From Bacilli bacterium (GTDB taxonomy: Bacteria > Bacillota_I > Bacilli_A > RF39 > UBA660), in NCBI GenBank assembly GCA_900766325.1, contig CAAFVA010000039.1:1-8929 (forward strand): a stretch of 8,929 bases of DNA, read 5' to 3'. Positions 1 to 5,610 of this stretch are shown piece by piece; the first letter of the stretch is position 1; every line of letters begins with the position of its first letter. Both the position numbers and the translations under genes were made by a program. A model generated the notes under the pieces. That model was not told where the DNA came from. It ran no database searches and was given only the letters and a program-made list of their open reading frames with translations.

Positions 1-39
1 CTATTATAGTATCAATTATTAAAAACGGGAGGCAGAACA

Positions 40-840
40 ATGGATGAACATGGCAATATAATTATTTATAAAGATAAAAATGGCAATGATAATATAGAAG
101 TTAAATTACAGAATAATACTGTTTGGTTAAATCAAGAACAACTAGTGAGATTATATAATTCAAGTAAATCAAATATATCAGAGCATATAAAGCATATATT
201 TGAAGAAGGAGAATTAGATGAATTAGCAACTGTTCGGAAATTCCGAACAGTTGCCTCAAACGGAAAAACATATAATATGAATTATTATAATCTTGATATG
301 ATTGTAGCTATAGGGTTTAGGGTGAAATCTAATACTGGAACAAATTTTAGAAAATGGGCAAATGAGAGATTAGCTGAATATATGATAAAAGGATTTGCTA
401 TGAACGATGACTTATTAAAACGAGCAGGTGGTGGATTATATTTTGATGAATTACTTGCAAGGATTCGAGATATTAGATCATCAGAAAAAGTTTTTTGGAG
501 AAAAATATTAGATATATATGCGACATCTGTTGACTATGATCCTAAGTCAAAAATAACACAAGAATTTTTTAAAACCGTTCAAAATAAAATGCACTGGGCA
601 GTACACGGGCACACTGCAGCAGAAATTATAGTTGAAAGAGCTGATGGAGATAAAGATTTTATGGGGTTAACTACATTTAGTGGAGATTATCCAACGTTAT
701 TAGATGCTTCGATTGCAAAAAACTATTTAACAGATAAAGAATTAGACATTTTAAATAGAATTGTTTCAATGTATTTAGATTATGCAGAATTACAAGCGAT
801 TGAAGAAAAACCGATGACTATGCAAGATTGGAATAAATAA
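40..840 (+). CDS. RhuM-family protein, C-terminally truncated by in-frame TAA
   Basis: This resembles the RhuM ('virulence RhuM') family, first named from a Salmonella pathogenicity island. Its molecular function is not established, although it is common in accessory and phage-like regions. Family-like segments are LNQEQLVRLYNSSKSNISEHI near the N terminus (a helix-turn-helix-like or Bro-like DNA-binding look), the ATVRKFRTVA stretch, NYYNLDMIVAIGFRV, and later AKNYLTDKEL and MYLDYAELQA. The start ATG has GGGAGG at 27-32, seven bases upstream. The frame stops at TAA 838-840 after 266 residues, whereas family members usually run to about 330-345. The same frame continues coherently to 1035, so this is probably a recent nonsense-mutated gene and not a natural short form. 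A fragment of another RhuM copy lies just downstream. Family assignment is confident; function and current activity are not. Confidence 0.85.
   Translation: MDEHGNIIIYKDKNGNDNIEVKLQNNTVWLNQEQLVRLYNSSKSNISEHIKHIFEEGELDELATVRKFRTVASNGKTYNMNYYNLDMIVAIGFRVKSNTGTNFRKWANERLAEYMIKGFAMNDDLLKRAGGGLYFDELLARIRDIRSSEKVFWRKILDIYATSVDYDPKSKITQEFFKTVQNKMHWAVHGHTAAEIIVERADGDKDFMGLTTFSGDYPTLLDASIAKNYLTDKELDILNRIVSMYLDYAELQAIEEKPMTMQDWNK
226..254. repeat. Perfect 29-bp palindrome inside the RhuM gene
   Basis: The left arm GCAACTGTTCGGAA (226-239) and right arm TTCCGAACAGTTGC (241-254) are exact reverse complements around a single A at 240. The palindrome encodes the quasi-symmetric peptide ATVRKFRTVA. It is far longer and more GC-rich than the surrounding coding sequence. 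It could be an operator, a protein-binding site or an RNA hairpin within the message. The sequence shows only the symmetry. Confidence 0.95.
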
Positions 841-1035
841 CTGAATTATTTCCTAACGATGAATAGAAAGGATATATTAAAAGGAGCTGGAAAAGTTAGT
901 CATGAAGAAGCTTTAAATCATGCAAAAAAAGAATATGATAAATATAAAAATAGAATAGCATTAAAGCCAAGTGAAGTAGAACTTCATTACTTACAAAGTA
1001 TTAAAGATTTAGAAATGATTGATACCAAAAATTAG
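841..1035 (+). pseudogene. Detached C-terminal tail of the RhuM gene
   Basis: Reading on in the same frame after the TAA at 838-840 gives 64 sense codons, ending at TAG 1033-1035. The peptide begins LNYFLTMNRKDILKGAGKVS and goes on through HEEALNHAKKEYDKYKNR. This matches the usual RhuM C terminus (a 'GKVSHEEA...EYxKY' pattern). With the upstream part it restores a protein of about 331 residues, the normal family length. No frameshift is needed. One base change, from a Lys AAA or a Tyr TAT/TAC codon, would account for the stop. There is no good start codon and ribosome site of its own, so it is probably untranslated unless TAA is read through. Confidence 0.8.
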
Positions 1036-1053
1036 TCCTGTTATTTGGACTAA
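1032..1053. repeat. Short inverted repeat at the RhuM / RhuM-fragment junction
   Basis: TTAGTCC (1032-1038) pairs perfectly with GGACTAA (1047-1053) across an 8-base loop. It covers the TAG stop of the RhuM tail and the first codons of the second RhuM fragment. There is no following T-run, so it is a poor intrinsic terminator. It may be a scar or a chance hairpin. Confidence 0.5.
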
Positions 1054-1145
1054 CAAATTGGAAAAACGCCCCAAAAGGTAAAATATTAGAAAGTGATGTA
1101 GTTGTTGCTAAAAATTATCTAGATAAAGAAGAAATAAATAATTAA
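1041..1145 (+). pseudogene. Fragment of a second, divergent RhuM-family gene
   Basis: The frame from 1041 to TAA 1143-1145 encodes LFGLTNWKNAPKGKILESD followed by VVVAKNYLDKEEINN. This corresponds to the RhuM segment just before the MYLDYAE region. The gene at 40-840 has FMGLTTFSGDYPTLLDASIAKNYLTDKEL at the same place. The two are clearly homologous but differ, so this is a remnant of a different copy and not a duplicated piece of its neighbour. There is no start codon, and both the N-terminal two thirds and the C-terminal end are missing. It is evidence of repeated RhuM insertion or recombination at this site. Confidence 0.7.
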
Positions 1146-1162
1146 ATGTTAGAGGTGTTCAG

Positions 1163-1344
1163 ATGAAAAAAGATAATTGGAACTAAGTGACCTAACAATA
1201 CTACATAAAAAAAATTTAAAATATGCTTATGAAATTGATAAGTATATGGCAGATAAGGAATTTACTGTTTTAATCTCGACTATTGATATTATGTTGTTCA
1301 ATGAACCAGATAAGTTTTCTACTATTTTGACATGTCTATTATAA
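1163..1344 (+). pseudogene. Broken small ORF of unknown function
   Basis: An AGAGGTG ribosome-binding site (1151-1157) precedes ATG 1163, which encodes only MKKDNWN before TAA. From 1183 another frame runs openly to TAA 1342-1344, reading LSDLTILHKKNLKYAYEIDK and then YMADKEFTVLISTIDIMLFN and onward. The most economical reading is one short gene of about 60 codons with a frameshift near 1180. I do not recognise the family. The composition looks protein-like, with amphipathic helical stretches. It may be a decayed partner of the RhuM fragments, but nothing proves that. The next stretch, 1345-1437, holds no ORF or structure that I can see. Confidence 0.4.
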
Positions 1345-1437
1345 CTAATATGAAAAGTGTAAGAAATTATAGTTAGCTAAATGGGTAAATGTAAGTTGAA
1401 AAAATATACTTGAAAAATAAAAATTTGTTTGATAGAA

Positions 1438-1443
1438 TATAAT
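1438..1443 (+). promoter_or_regulatory. Candidate -10 box for the ileS T-box transcript
   Basis: TATAAT lies just upstream of the T-box leader, where a -10 box would be expected. No convincing -35 sits at 16-18 bases: TTGAAA at 1410-1415 is 22 bases away, and TTGTTT at 1425-1430 is too close. The call rests on the exact hexamer and its position. Confidence 0.45.
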
Positions 1444-1449
1444 GTATAA

Positions 1450-1680
1450 AGCAATTGAGGAAGACGAAAACGTATAAGTAATTAAAAGAGAGTCATTTAT
1501 TTGGTGTGAAAATGATTAAGGAACGTGCGTTTTAGATCACTTCTGATGTGTTTATCTGAAAATAAGTAGGATATTACCGCTTGACTAGCGTTAAAACGAG
1601 TAAAGAGCATATCAATAGATATGAATTAAGGTGGTACCGTGGGAATAATCTCATCCTTTATATAAGGATGAGTTTTTTAT
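1450..1680 (+). ncRNA. T-box leader, isoleucine-specific, controlling ileS
   Basis: A T-box riboswitch senses uncharged tRNA and lets transcription continue into the synthetase gene. Visible parts are as follows. The loop-E-like AGTA is at 1477-1480 and AGAGAG at 1487-1492. The distal stem I hairpin is TCATTT 1493-1498 with AAATGA 1510-1515. The specifier codon ATC (Ile) is at 1536-1538, followed by the typical ACTTCTGA context. A stem III hairpin is CGCT 1578-1581 with AGCG 1587-1590. The T-box AAGGTGGTACCGTGG starts at 1628. The antiterminator pairs AAGG 1628-1631 with CCTT 1655-1658, and GTGGG 1639-1643 with CTCAT 1650-1654. This leaves the 7-base bulge TGGTACC, whose TGGT complements the ACCA end of tRNA-Ile. 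Stem I boundaries are approximate. Confidence 0.95.
1650..1678 (+). terminator. T-box-controlled intrinsic terminator
   Basis: CTCATCCTT (1650-1658) pairs with AAGGATGAG (1664-1672) around a 5-base loop, followed by six T (1673-1678). The left arm is shared with the antiterminator, so the two structures exclude each other. Confidence 0.93.
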
Positions 1681-1698
1681 TTAAAGGAGATGAGTAAA

Positions 1699-4600
1699 AT
1701 GAGTAAGATATTTAAAGAGTTGTCAAAGAAAAGTGAGTATGAAACTGAACAAGAAATACTAAAAAAATGGAAAGAAGAAGACATATTAAAAAAGACGATA
1801 GATAATAGAAAGACTTGTGAAAACTTTGTTTTCTATGATGGACCTGCAACGGCAAATGGTAACCCTGGTGTTCATCACATGGTTGCTAAATTCTTAAAAG
1901 ATGCTTTTTGTAAGTATCAAACGATGAAGGGAAAAAGAGTACTTAGAAAAATAGGATGGGATACTCATGGATTACCGGTTGAAGTGCAAGTAGAAAAAGA
2001 ACTTGGTTTTAACGGAAAAAAAGACATTGAAAAATACGGTGTTGAACAGTTTAACAAAAAATGTCGTGAGGCCGTATGGAAAAACGAAGAGGCATTTACT
2101 AGACTAACTGATGAAATGGGACAATTTATTGATACTAAAAACTCTTATATAACTTATAAAAATGATTATATTGAAACAGAGTGGTGGATATTAAAGAAAT
2201 TCTTTGATGAGGGATTATTTTATGAAGGCGTTAAAATAACTCCATATTGTCCAAGATGCGGAACGTCACTTGCATCTCACGAAGTTGCACAAGGATATAA
2301 AGAAGTATCAGTTGATACGGTAATCGTTCCAATGAAGAAAAAGGATGAAGACGCATACTTCCTTGTTTGGACTACTACTCCTTGGACTTTAATTGCAAAC
2401 GTTGCTTTATGTGTTAATCCAGATGAAACTTACGTTAAGGTAGAGTCTAAAGGTTATAAGTTCATACTAGCTAAGGCTTTAATGAATAAAGTATTAGGAG
2501 ACGATGTAAAGGTAATAGAAGAGTATAAAGGAAAAGATTTAGAATATCAAGAGTATGAACAATTACTTCCGTTTTTGAAGGTAAATAAAAAAGCGTTTTT
2601 TGTAACTTGTGATAATTACGTTACCATGGAAGATGGAACTGGTATTGTTCATTTAGCGCCTGCTTTTGGTGAGGATGATGCAAACGTTGGTAAAAAATAC
2701 AACTTACCATATTTAAATCCCGTTGGAGAAGATGGATGCTACACGGATGGCCCATGGAAAGGTATGAGGGTATTTGACGCTGACTTAGAAGTGATTAAAT
2801 ACCTTAAAGAAAATGATAAATTATTTAAAAAGCAAAAGATAATGCATAACTATCCTCACTGCTGGAGATGTTCATCACCACTTTTATATTACTCAAAACC
2901 ATCATTCTATCTAGAAGTAACTAAAATAAAAGATAAGATAATCGAAGAAAATAAAAAGGTTAATTGGTATCCTTCTTACGTTGGTGAAAAACGTTTTGGA
3001 AACTGGCTTGAAGAGCTAAAGGACTGGGCGATATCTCGTCAAAGATACTGGGGAACCCCACTTCCTTTATGGAGATGTTCTTGCGGTCATGAAGAGATGA
3101 TAGGTTCAAGAAAAGAACTAATAGAAAAAGCGGTAGAAAAAGTAGATGACTCTATTGAGTTGCACCGTCCATACGTTGATGACGTGCACGTTAAATGTCT
3201 AAAGTGTGGAAAGGAAATGACTCGTGTTAAAGACGTTATTGACTGCTGGTTTGATTCGGGTGCTATGCCGTTTGCACAGTATCATTATCCTTTTGAAAAT
3301 GAAGATTTATTTAAAGAACAATTTCCAGCAGACTTTATCGCTGAAGGTATCGATCAAACAAGAGGCTGGTTTTATTCACTTTTAGTAATAAGTGTTTTTG
3401 TAACAGGTAAAAGTCCTTATAAAAACGTTTTAGTAAACGATTTATTACTTGATAAAAACGGACAAAAGATGCATAAATCAAGAGGTAATGCGATTGAACC
3501 ATTTAGTTTGATACAAAGAAATGGTGCAGATCCAATAAGGTGGTACTTACCTTACGTATCACCGGTTTGGACTCCGATTAAATTTGATGAAGATGGCTTA
3601 AAAGAAGTATACTCTAAATTCTTTAACACCTTTAAAAATACTTATTCTTTCTTTGCTTTATACGCAAACACTGATAATGTTGATCCAAGAAGCTTTGACA
3701 TATCTTATGATAAATTAGAAGAAATTGATAAGTGGTTATTATCAAAATACAATAAGTTATTAGATTACGTAACTAAAGCATACGATGAGTATGACTTAAC
3801 AAGAGTAGTAAGAAGTGTTACTGATTTTGTAAGTGAGGACTTATCTAACTGGTACATAAGAAGAACAAGAAAAAGATTCTGGGCTCATGATTTAGATGAT
3901 AGCAAAAAGGCGGTTTATAAAACAACGTATGATGTTTTAGTTGGATTATGTAAAATAATTGCACCAATCGCATCATTTACCGCTGAGGAAATATATACTA
4001 ATTTAACTGATGAAGAATCAGTTCACTTATGTGATTTTCCAAAGGCTAATTTATCACTAGTAGATGATAGAATAGAAAATAAAATGGACTTAGTAAGAAG
4101 CATAATCTCACTTGGTAGAAACGCAAGAGAAGAAGTTAAAATAAAGGTAAGACAACCAATTAGTGAAGTGTTAATAGATGGTAAAGATAAAGATTTAATT
4201 GGTGATTTAGATGACCTAATAAAAGAAGAATTAAACGTTAAAAAAGTAATTTATGTGTCTGATTTATCTAAGTACATGAACTTTGAAGTCAAACCAAACT
4301 TTAAAGTAGTAGGTAAGATATTTGGACCAAAGATTAAACTTTATCAAGAAGAACTTAAAAAACTAACTAATGAAGACGTTAAGTTCATTCAAAATGGTGA
4401 GGCTATAACTATAACGGTAGACGGTGAGTTATTTGATGTAACAGAAGAAATGGTAGACATAAGAGTATCTGCTAAAGAAGGATATGACGTTATAAAAGAC
4501 GGCAATAACTTTATAATTCTAAACACTAATTTAACAGAAGAATTAATAAACGAAGGTATTGCGCGTGAGTTAATATCTAAAGTGCAAAACTTAAGAAAAC

Positions 4601-4794
4601 AAAAAGATTTTGATGTTGCGGATAGAATAAAATTATATTATGATGCTCCTTCGTCGTTTGATAAGGTAGCAGAATTATTTGAAGATATGATTAAAAAAGA
4701 AACTCTAAGTAAAGAGTTAATAAAAAAAGATAATCTAACTGATACGTACAATCTAAATGGTATAGAAGTTAAATTAGACGTTGAAAAGGCTTAA
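1699..4794 (+). CDS. ileS: Isoleucyl-tRNA synthetase, type 2 (IleRS2) with GXHH signature
   Basis: This cytoplasmic class I synthetase charges tRNA-Ile and edits mis-activated valine. ATG 1699 is chosen over ATG 1690 because AGGAG (1685-1689) overlaps the latter but sits nine bases from the former, giving 1031 residues. Domains in order: Rossmann fold with GPATANGNPGVHH (signature GVHH at 57-60 instead of HXGH); C184/C187 pair; CP1 editing domain with WTTTPWT (224-230) and GTGIVHLAPAFGEDD (313-327); C388/C391; ISRQRYWG; zinc-type cysteines 460, 462, 500 and 503; KMHKS (590-594) in place of KMSKS; anticodon-binding helices with DLSNWYIRRTRKRFW; and the C-terminal extension typical of eukaryote-like IleRS2. 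Type 2 enzymes are generally mupirocin-tolerant, and GXHH has been reported to give hyper-resistance. Expression is controlled by the T-box upstream, and the stop lies inside a terminator. Confidence 0.97.
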   Translation: MSKIFKELSKKSEYETEQEILKKWKEEDILKKTIDNRKTCENFVFYDGPATANGNPGVHHMVAKFLKDAFCKYQTMKGKRVLRKIGWDTHGLPVEVQVEKELGFNGKKDIEKYGVEQFNKKCREAVWKNEEAFTRLTDEMGQFIDTKNSYITYKNDYIETEWWILKKFFDEGLFYEGVKITPYCPRCGTSLASHEVAQGYKEVSVDTVIVPMKKKDEDAYFLVWTTTPWTLIANVALCVNPDETYVKVESKGYKFILAKALMNKVLGDDVKVIEEYKGKDLEYQEYEQLLPFLKVNKKAFFVTCDNYVTMEDGTGIVHLAPAFGEDDANVGKKYNLPYLNPVGEDGCYTDGPWKGMRVFDADLEVIKYLKENDKLFKKQKIMHNYPHCWRCSSPLLYYSKPSFYLEVTKIKDKIIEENKKVNWYPSYVGEKRFGNWLEELKDWAISRQRYWGTPLPLWRCSCGHEEMIGSRKELIEKAVEKVDDSIELHRPYVDDVHVKCLKCGKEMTRVKDVIDCWFDSGAMPFAQYHYPFENEDLFKEQFPADFIAEGIDQTRGWFYSLLVISVFVTGKSPYKNVLVNDLLLDKNGQKMHKSRGNAIEPFSLIQRNGADPIRWYLPYVSPVWTPIKFDEDGLKEVYSKFFNTFKNTYSFFALYANTDNVDPRSFDISYDKLEEIDKWLLSKYNKLLDYVTKAYDEYDLTRVVRSVTDFVSEDLSNWYIRRTRKRFWAHDLDDSKKAVYKTTYDVLVGLCKIIAPIASFTAEEIYTNLTDEESVHLCDFPKANLSLVDDRIENKMDLVRSIISLGRNAREEVKIKVRQPISEVLIDGKDKDLIGDLDDLIKEELNVKKVIYVSDLSKYMNFEVKPNFKVVGKIFGPKIKLYQEELKKLTNEDVKFIQNGEAITITVDGELFDVTEEMVDIRVSAKEGYDVIKDGNNFIILNTNLTEELINEGIARELISKVQNLRKQKDFDVADRIKLYYDAPSSFDKVAELFEDMIKKETLSKELIKKDNLTDTYNLNGIEVKLDVEKA

Positions 4795-4807
4795 AAAGGC
4801 CTTTTTT
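4783..4807 (+). terminator. ileS terminator overlapping the stop codon
   Basis: AAAAGGC (4784-4790) pairs with GCCTTTT (4799-4805) across an 8-base loop that contains the ileS TAA (4792-4794). The T-run extends to 4807. The stem is modest at 7 bp, so some read-through into the next gene is possible. Confidence 0.7.
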
Positions 4808-4809
4808 CG

Positions 4810-4818
4810 TGTTATAAT
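4810..4818 (+). promoter_or_regulatory. Extended -10 promoter for the thymidylate kinase gene
   Basis: TGT followed by a perfect TATAAT (4813-4818) forms an extended -10 element directly after the ileS terminator. The best -35 is a weak TTAAAA at 4791-4796 with a 16-base spacer. A start about 7 bases downstream would fall at the Shine-Dalgarno sequence itself, giving a leader of only about 13 bases. Confidence 0.6.
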
Positions 4819-4837
4819 TAACAAGGAGGATGTTTTT

Positions 4838-5506
4838 ATGAAAGGCAAGTTAATAGTAATTGAAGGGGCTTGTGACGGTATTGGTAAGACTACCCAATAT
4901 AATTTATTAAAAGAATATTTAGTTAAAAGTGGAAAAAAGGTGTGTACACATCATTTTCCAACCTATAATTCAAAGCAAGGTAAACTAGTAGAACAGTATT
5001 TAAATGGTGATTTTGGTAACCCAAAAGATTTATCTCCATACTTAATTAATGCTTTTTATGCGGTAGATAGAGCACTTACTTGGCAAGAAGATTTAAAGAA
5101 AAAATATGAAGAAGGTTACATAATTCTTCTTGATAGATACACAACATCAAGCCAAATATACCAATCATCATTGATAGAAAATAAAGAAGAAAAAATAAAC
5201 TTTATTAACTATGTTGAGGATTACGAGTATGAAAAATTAGGCTTAAAAAAACCAGATAAAGTTATTTTCTTAACGGCGAATTATGACGTTATATCAAACA
5301 TGAGGAAAAATAGAGAAGATAATGAGGGTATTAAAAACGACGTGCATGAAAGAGATGATAAACTTATGAAAAAAGTCTATGATAATTCTAGTCTTGTTGC
5401 AAAGTATCTAAACTTTGATGTTATAAATTGTGATGATGATGGAAAAATGAGGAGCATTAATGATATTCAAGAAGAAATAAGAAAAGTTATTGATGAGGAA
5501 AAGTAA
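4838..5506 (+). CDS. tmk: Thymidylate kinase-like dTMP kinase (P-loop NMP kinase)
   Basis: The likely reaction is ATP-dependent phosphorylation of dTMP to dTDP in the cytoplasm, for dTTP synthesis. The start is ATG 4838, with AAGGAGGA at 4823-4830 seven bases upstream, giving 222 residues. The frame is open to 4781, but that extension overlaps the ileS end and lacks a ribosome site. Features: beta strand LIVIEG then the P-loop ACDGIGKTTQ (11-20), FP at 40-41 in the dTMP-binding region, DRY at 99-101 followed by TTSS, and a lid-like RKNREDNEG segment (156-164). The P-loop has one extra residue compared with the usual EGxDGxGK, which puts Ala where the first Walker A glycine normally sits. I have the impression that related sequences occur in a Clostridia-type TMK subfamily. 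A distinct deoxynucleoside kinase function cannot be excluded. Confidence 0.85.
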   Translation: MKGKLIVIEGACDGIGKTTQYNLLKEYLVKSGKKVCTHHFPTYNSKQGKLVEQYLNGDFGNPKDLSPYLINAFYAVDRALTWQEDLKKKYEEGYIILLDRYTTSSQIYQSSLIENKEEKINFINYVEDYEYEKLGLKKPDKVIFLTANYDVISNMRKNREDNEGIKNDVHERDDKLMKKVYDNSSLVAKYLNFDVINCDDDGKMRSINDIQEEIRKVIDEEK

Positions 5507-5524
5507 GATTGTTCTTACTTTTTT
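5499..5524 (+). terminator. Terminator overlapping the tmk stop codon
   Basis: AAAAGTAAG (5499-5507) pairs fully with CTTACTTTT (5514-5522) around a 6-base loop, and the T-run continues to 5524. The tmk TAA (5504-5506) lies inside the left arm. Confidence 0.8.
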
Positions 5525-5553
5525 ACATAGATTGTTCTTACTTTTTTACATAG
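5506..5553. repeat. Two-copy 23-bp tandem repeat duplicating the terminator 3' arm
   Basis: The unit beginning AGATTGTTCTTACTTTTTT occurs at 5506-5528 and 5529-5551 with no mismatch, and the next AG (5552-5553) continues the periodicity. Each copy carries the loop, right arm and T-run of the tmk terminator. Only the first copy has the left arm next to it. This looks like a recent local duplication. Confidence 0.95.
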
Positions 5554-5555
5554 GA

Positions 5556-5584
5556 TTGACACTTTCTGGGATTTATGCTATCAT
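5556..5584 (+). promoter_or_regulatory. Near-consensus housekeeping promoter for the 393-residue gene
   Basis: A perfect -35 TTGACA (5556-5561), a 17-base spacer and -10 TATCAT (5579-5584), preceded by the extended element TGC (5576-5578), make a strong sigma-A-type promoter. Transcription should start near 5591, about 20 bases before the ATG. Confidence 0.88.
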
Positions 5585-5610
5585 ATAGCACCAATGAAAG
5601 GGGTTTTGAC

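Noticed and set aside
838..840. Stop codon reassignment as the reason for the RhuM in-frame stop
   Set aside because: The stop is TAA, and all other complete genes here end cleanly in TAA. Trp is encoded by TGG, so a Mycoplasma-type TGA code is neither needed nor supported.
40..1344. A complete toxin-antitoxin or defence operon around RhuM
   Set aside because: Only a truncated RhuM, a RhuM fragment and a frameshifted small ORF are present. No nuclease, methylase, helicase or integrase motif is visible, so a functional system is not supported.
1345..1437. Possible tRNA, small RNA or further gene remnant
   Set aside because: No cloverleaf, CCA end, strong hairpin or extended open frame could be found on either strand.
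4781..4837. Upstream TTG extension of the thymidylate kinase gene
   Set aside because: It overlaps the ileS 3' end, its terminator and the tmk promoter. ATG 4838 has a strong AAGGAGGA, and the P-loop position then fits the family.
5506..5553. Two direct repeats as a minimal CRISPR array
   Set aside because: The copies are immediately adjacent with no spacer, include a terminator T-run, and there are no cas genes. This is a simple tandem duplication.
5575..5610. Upstream ATG extension of the 393-residue gene
   Set aside because: It lies within the promoter (-10 at 5579-5584), upstream of the predicted start site, and has no ribosome site. ATG 5611 has AAAGGGG at the right distance.
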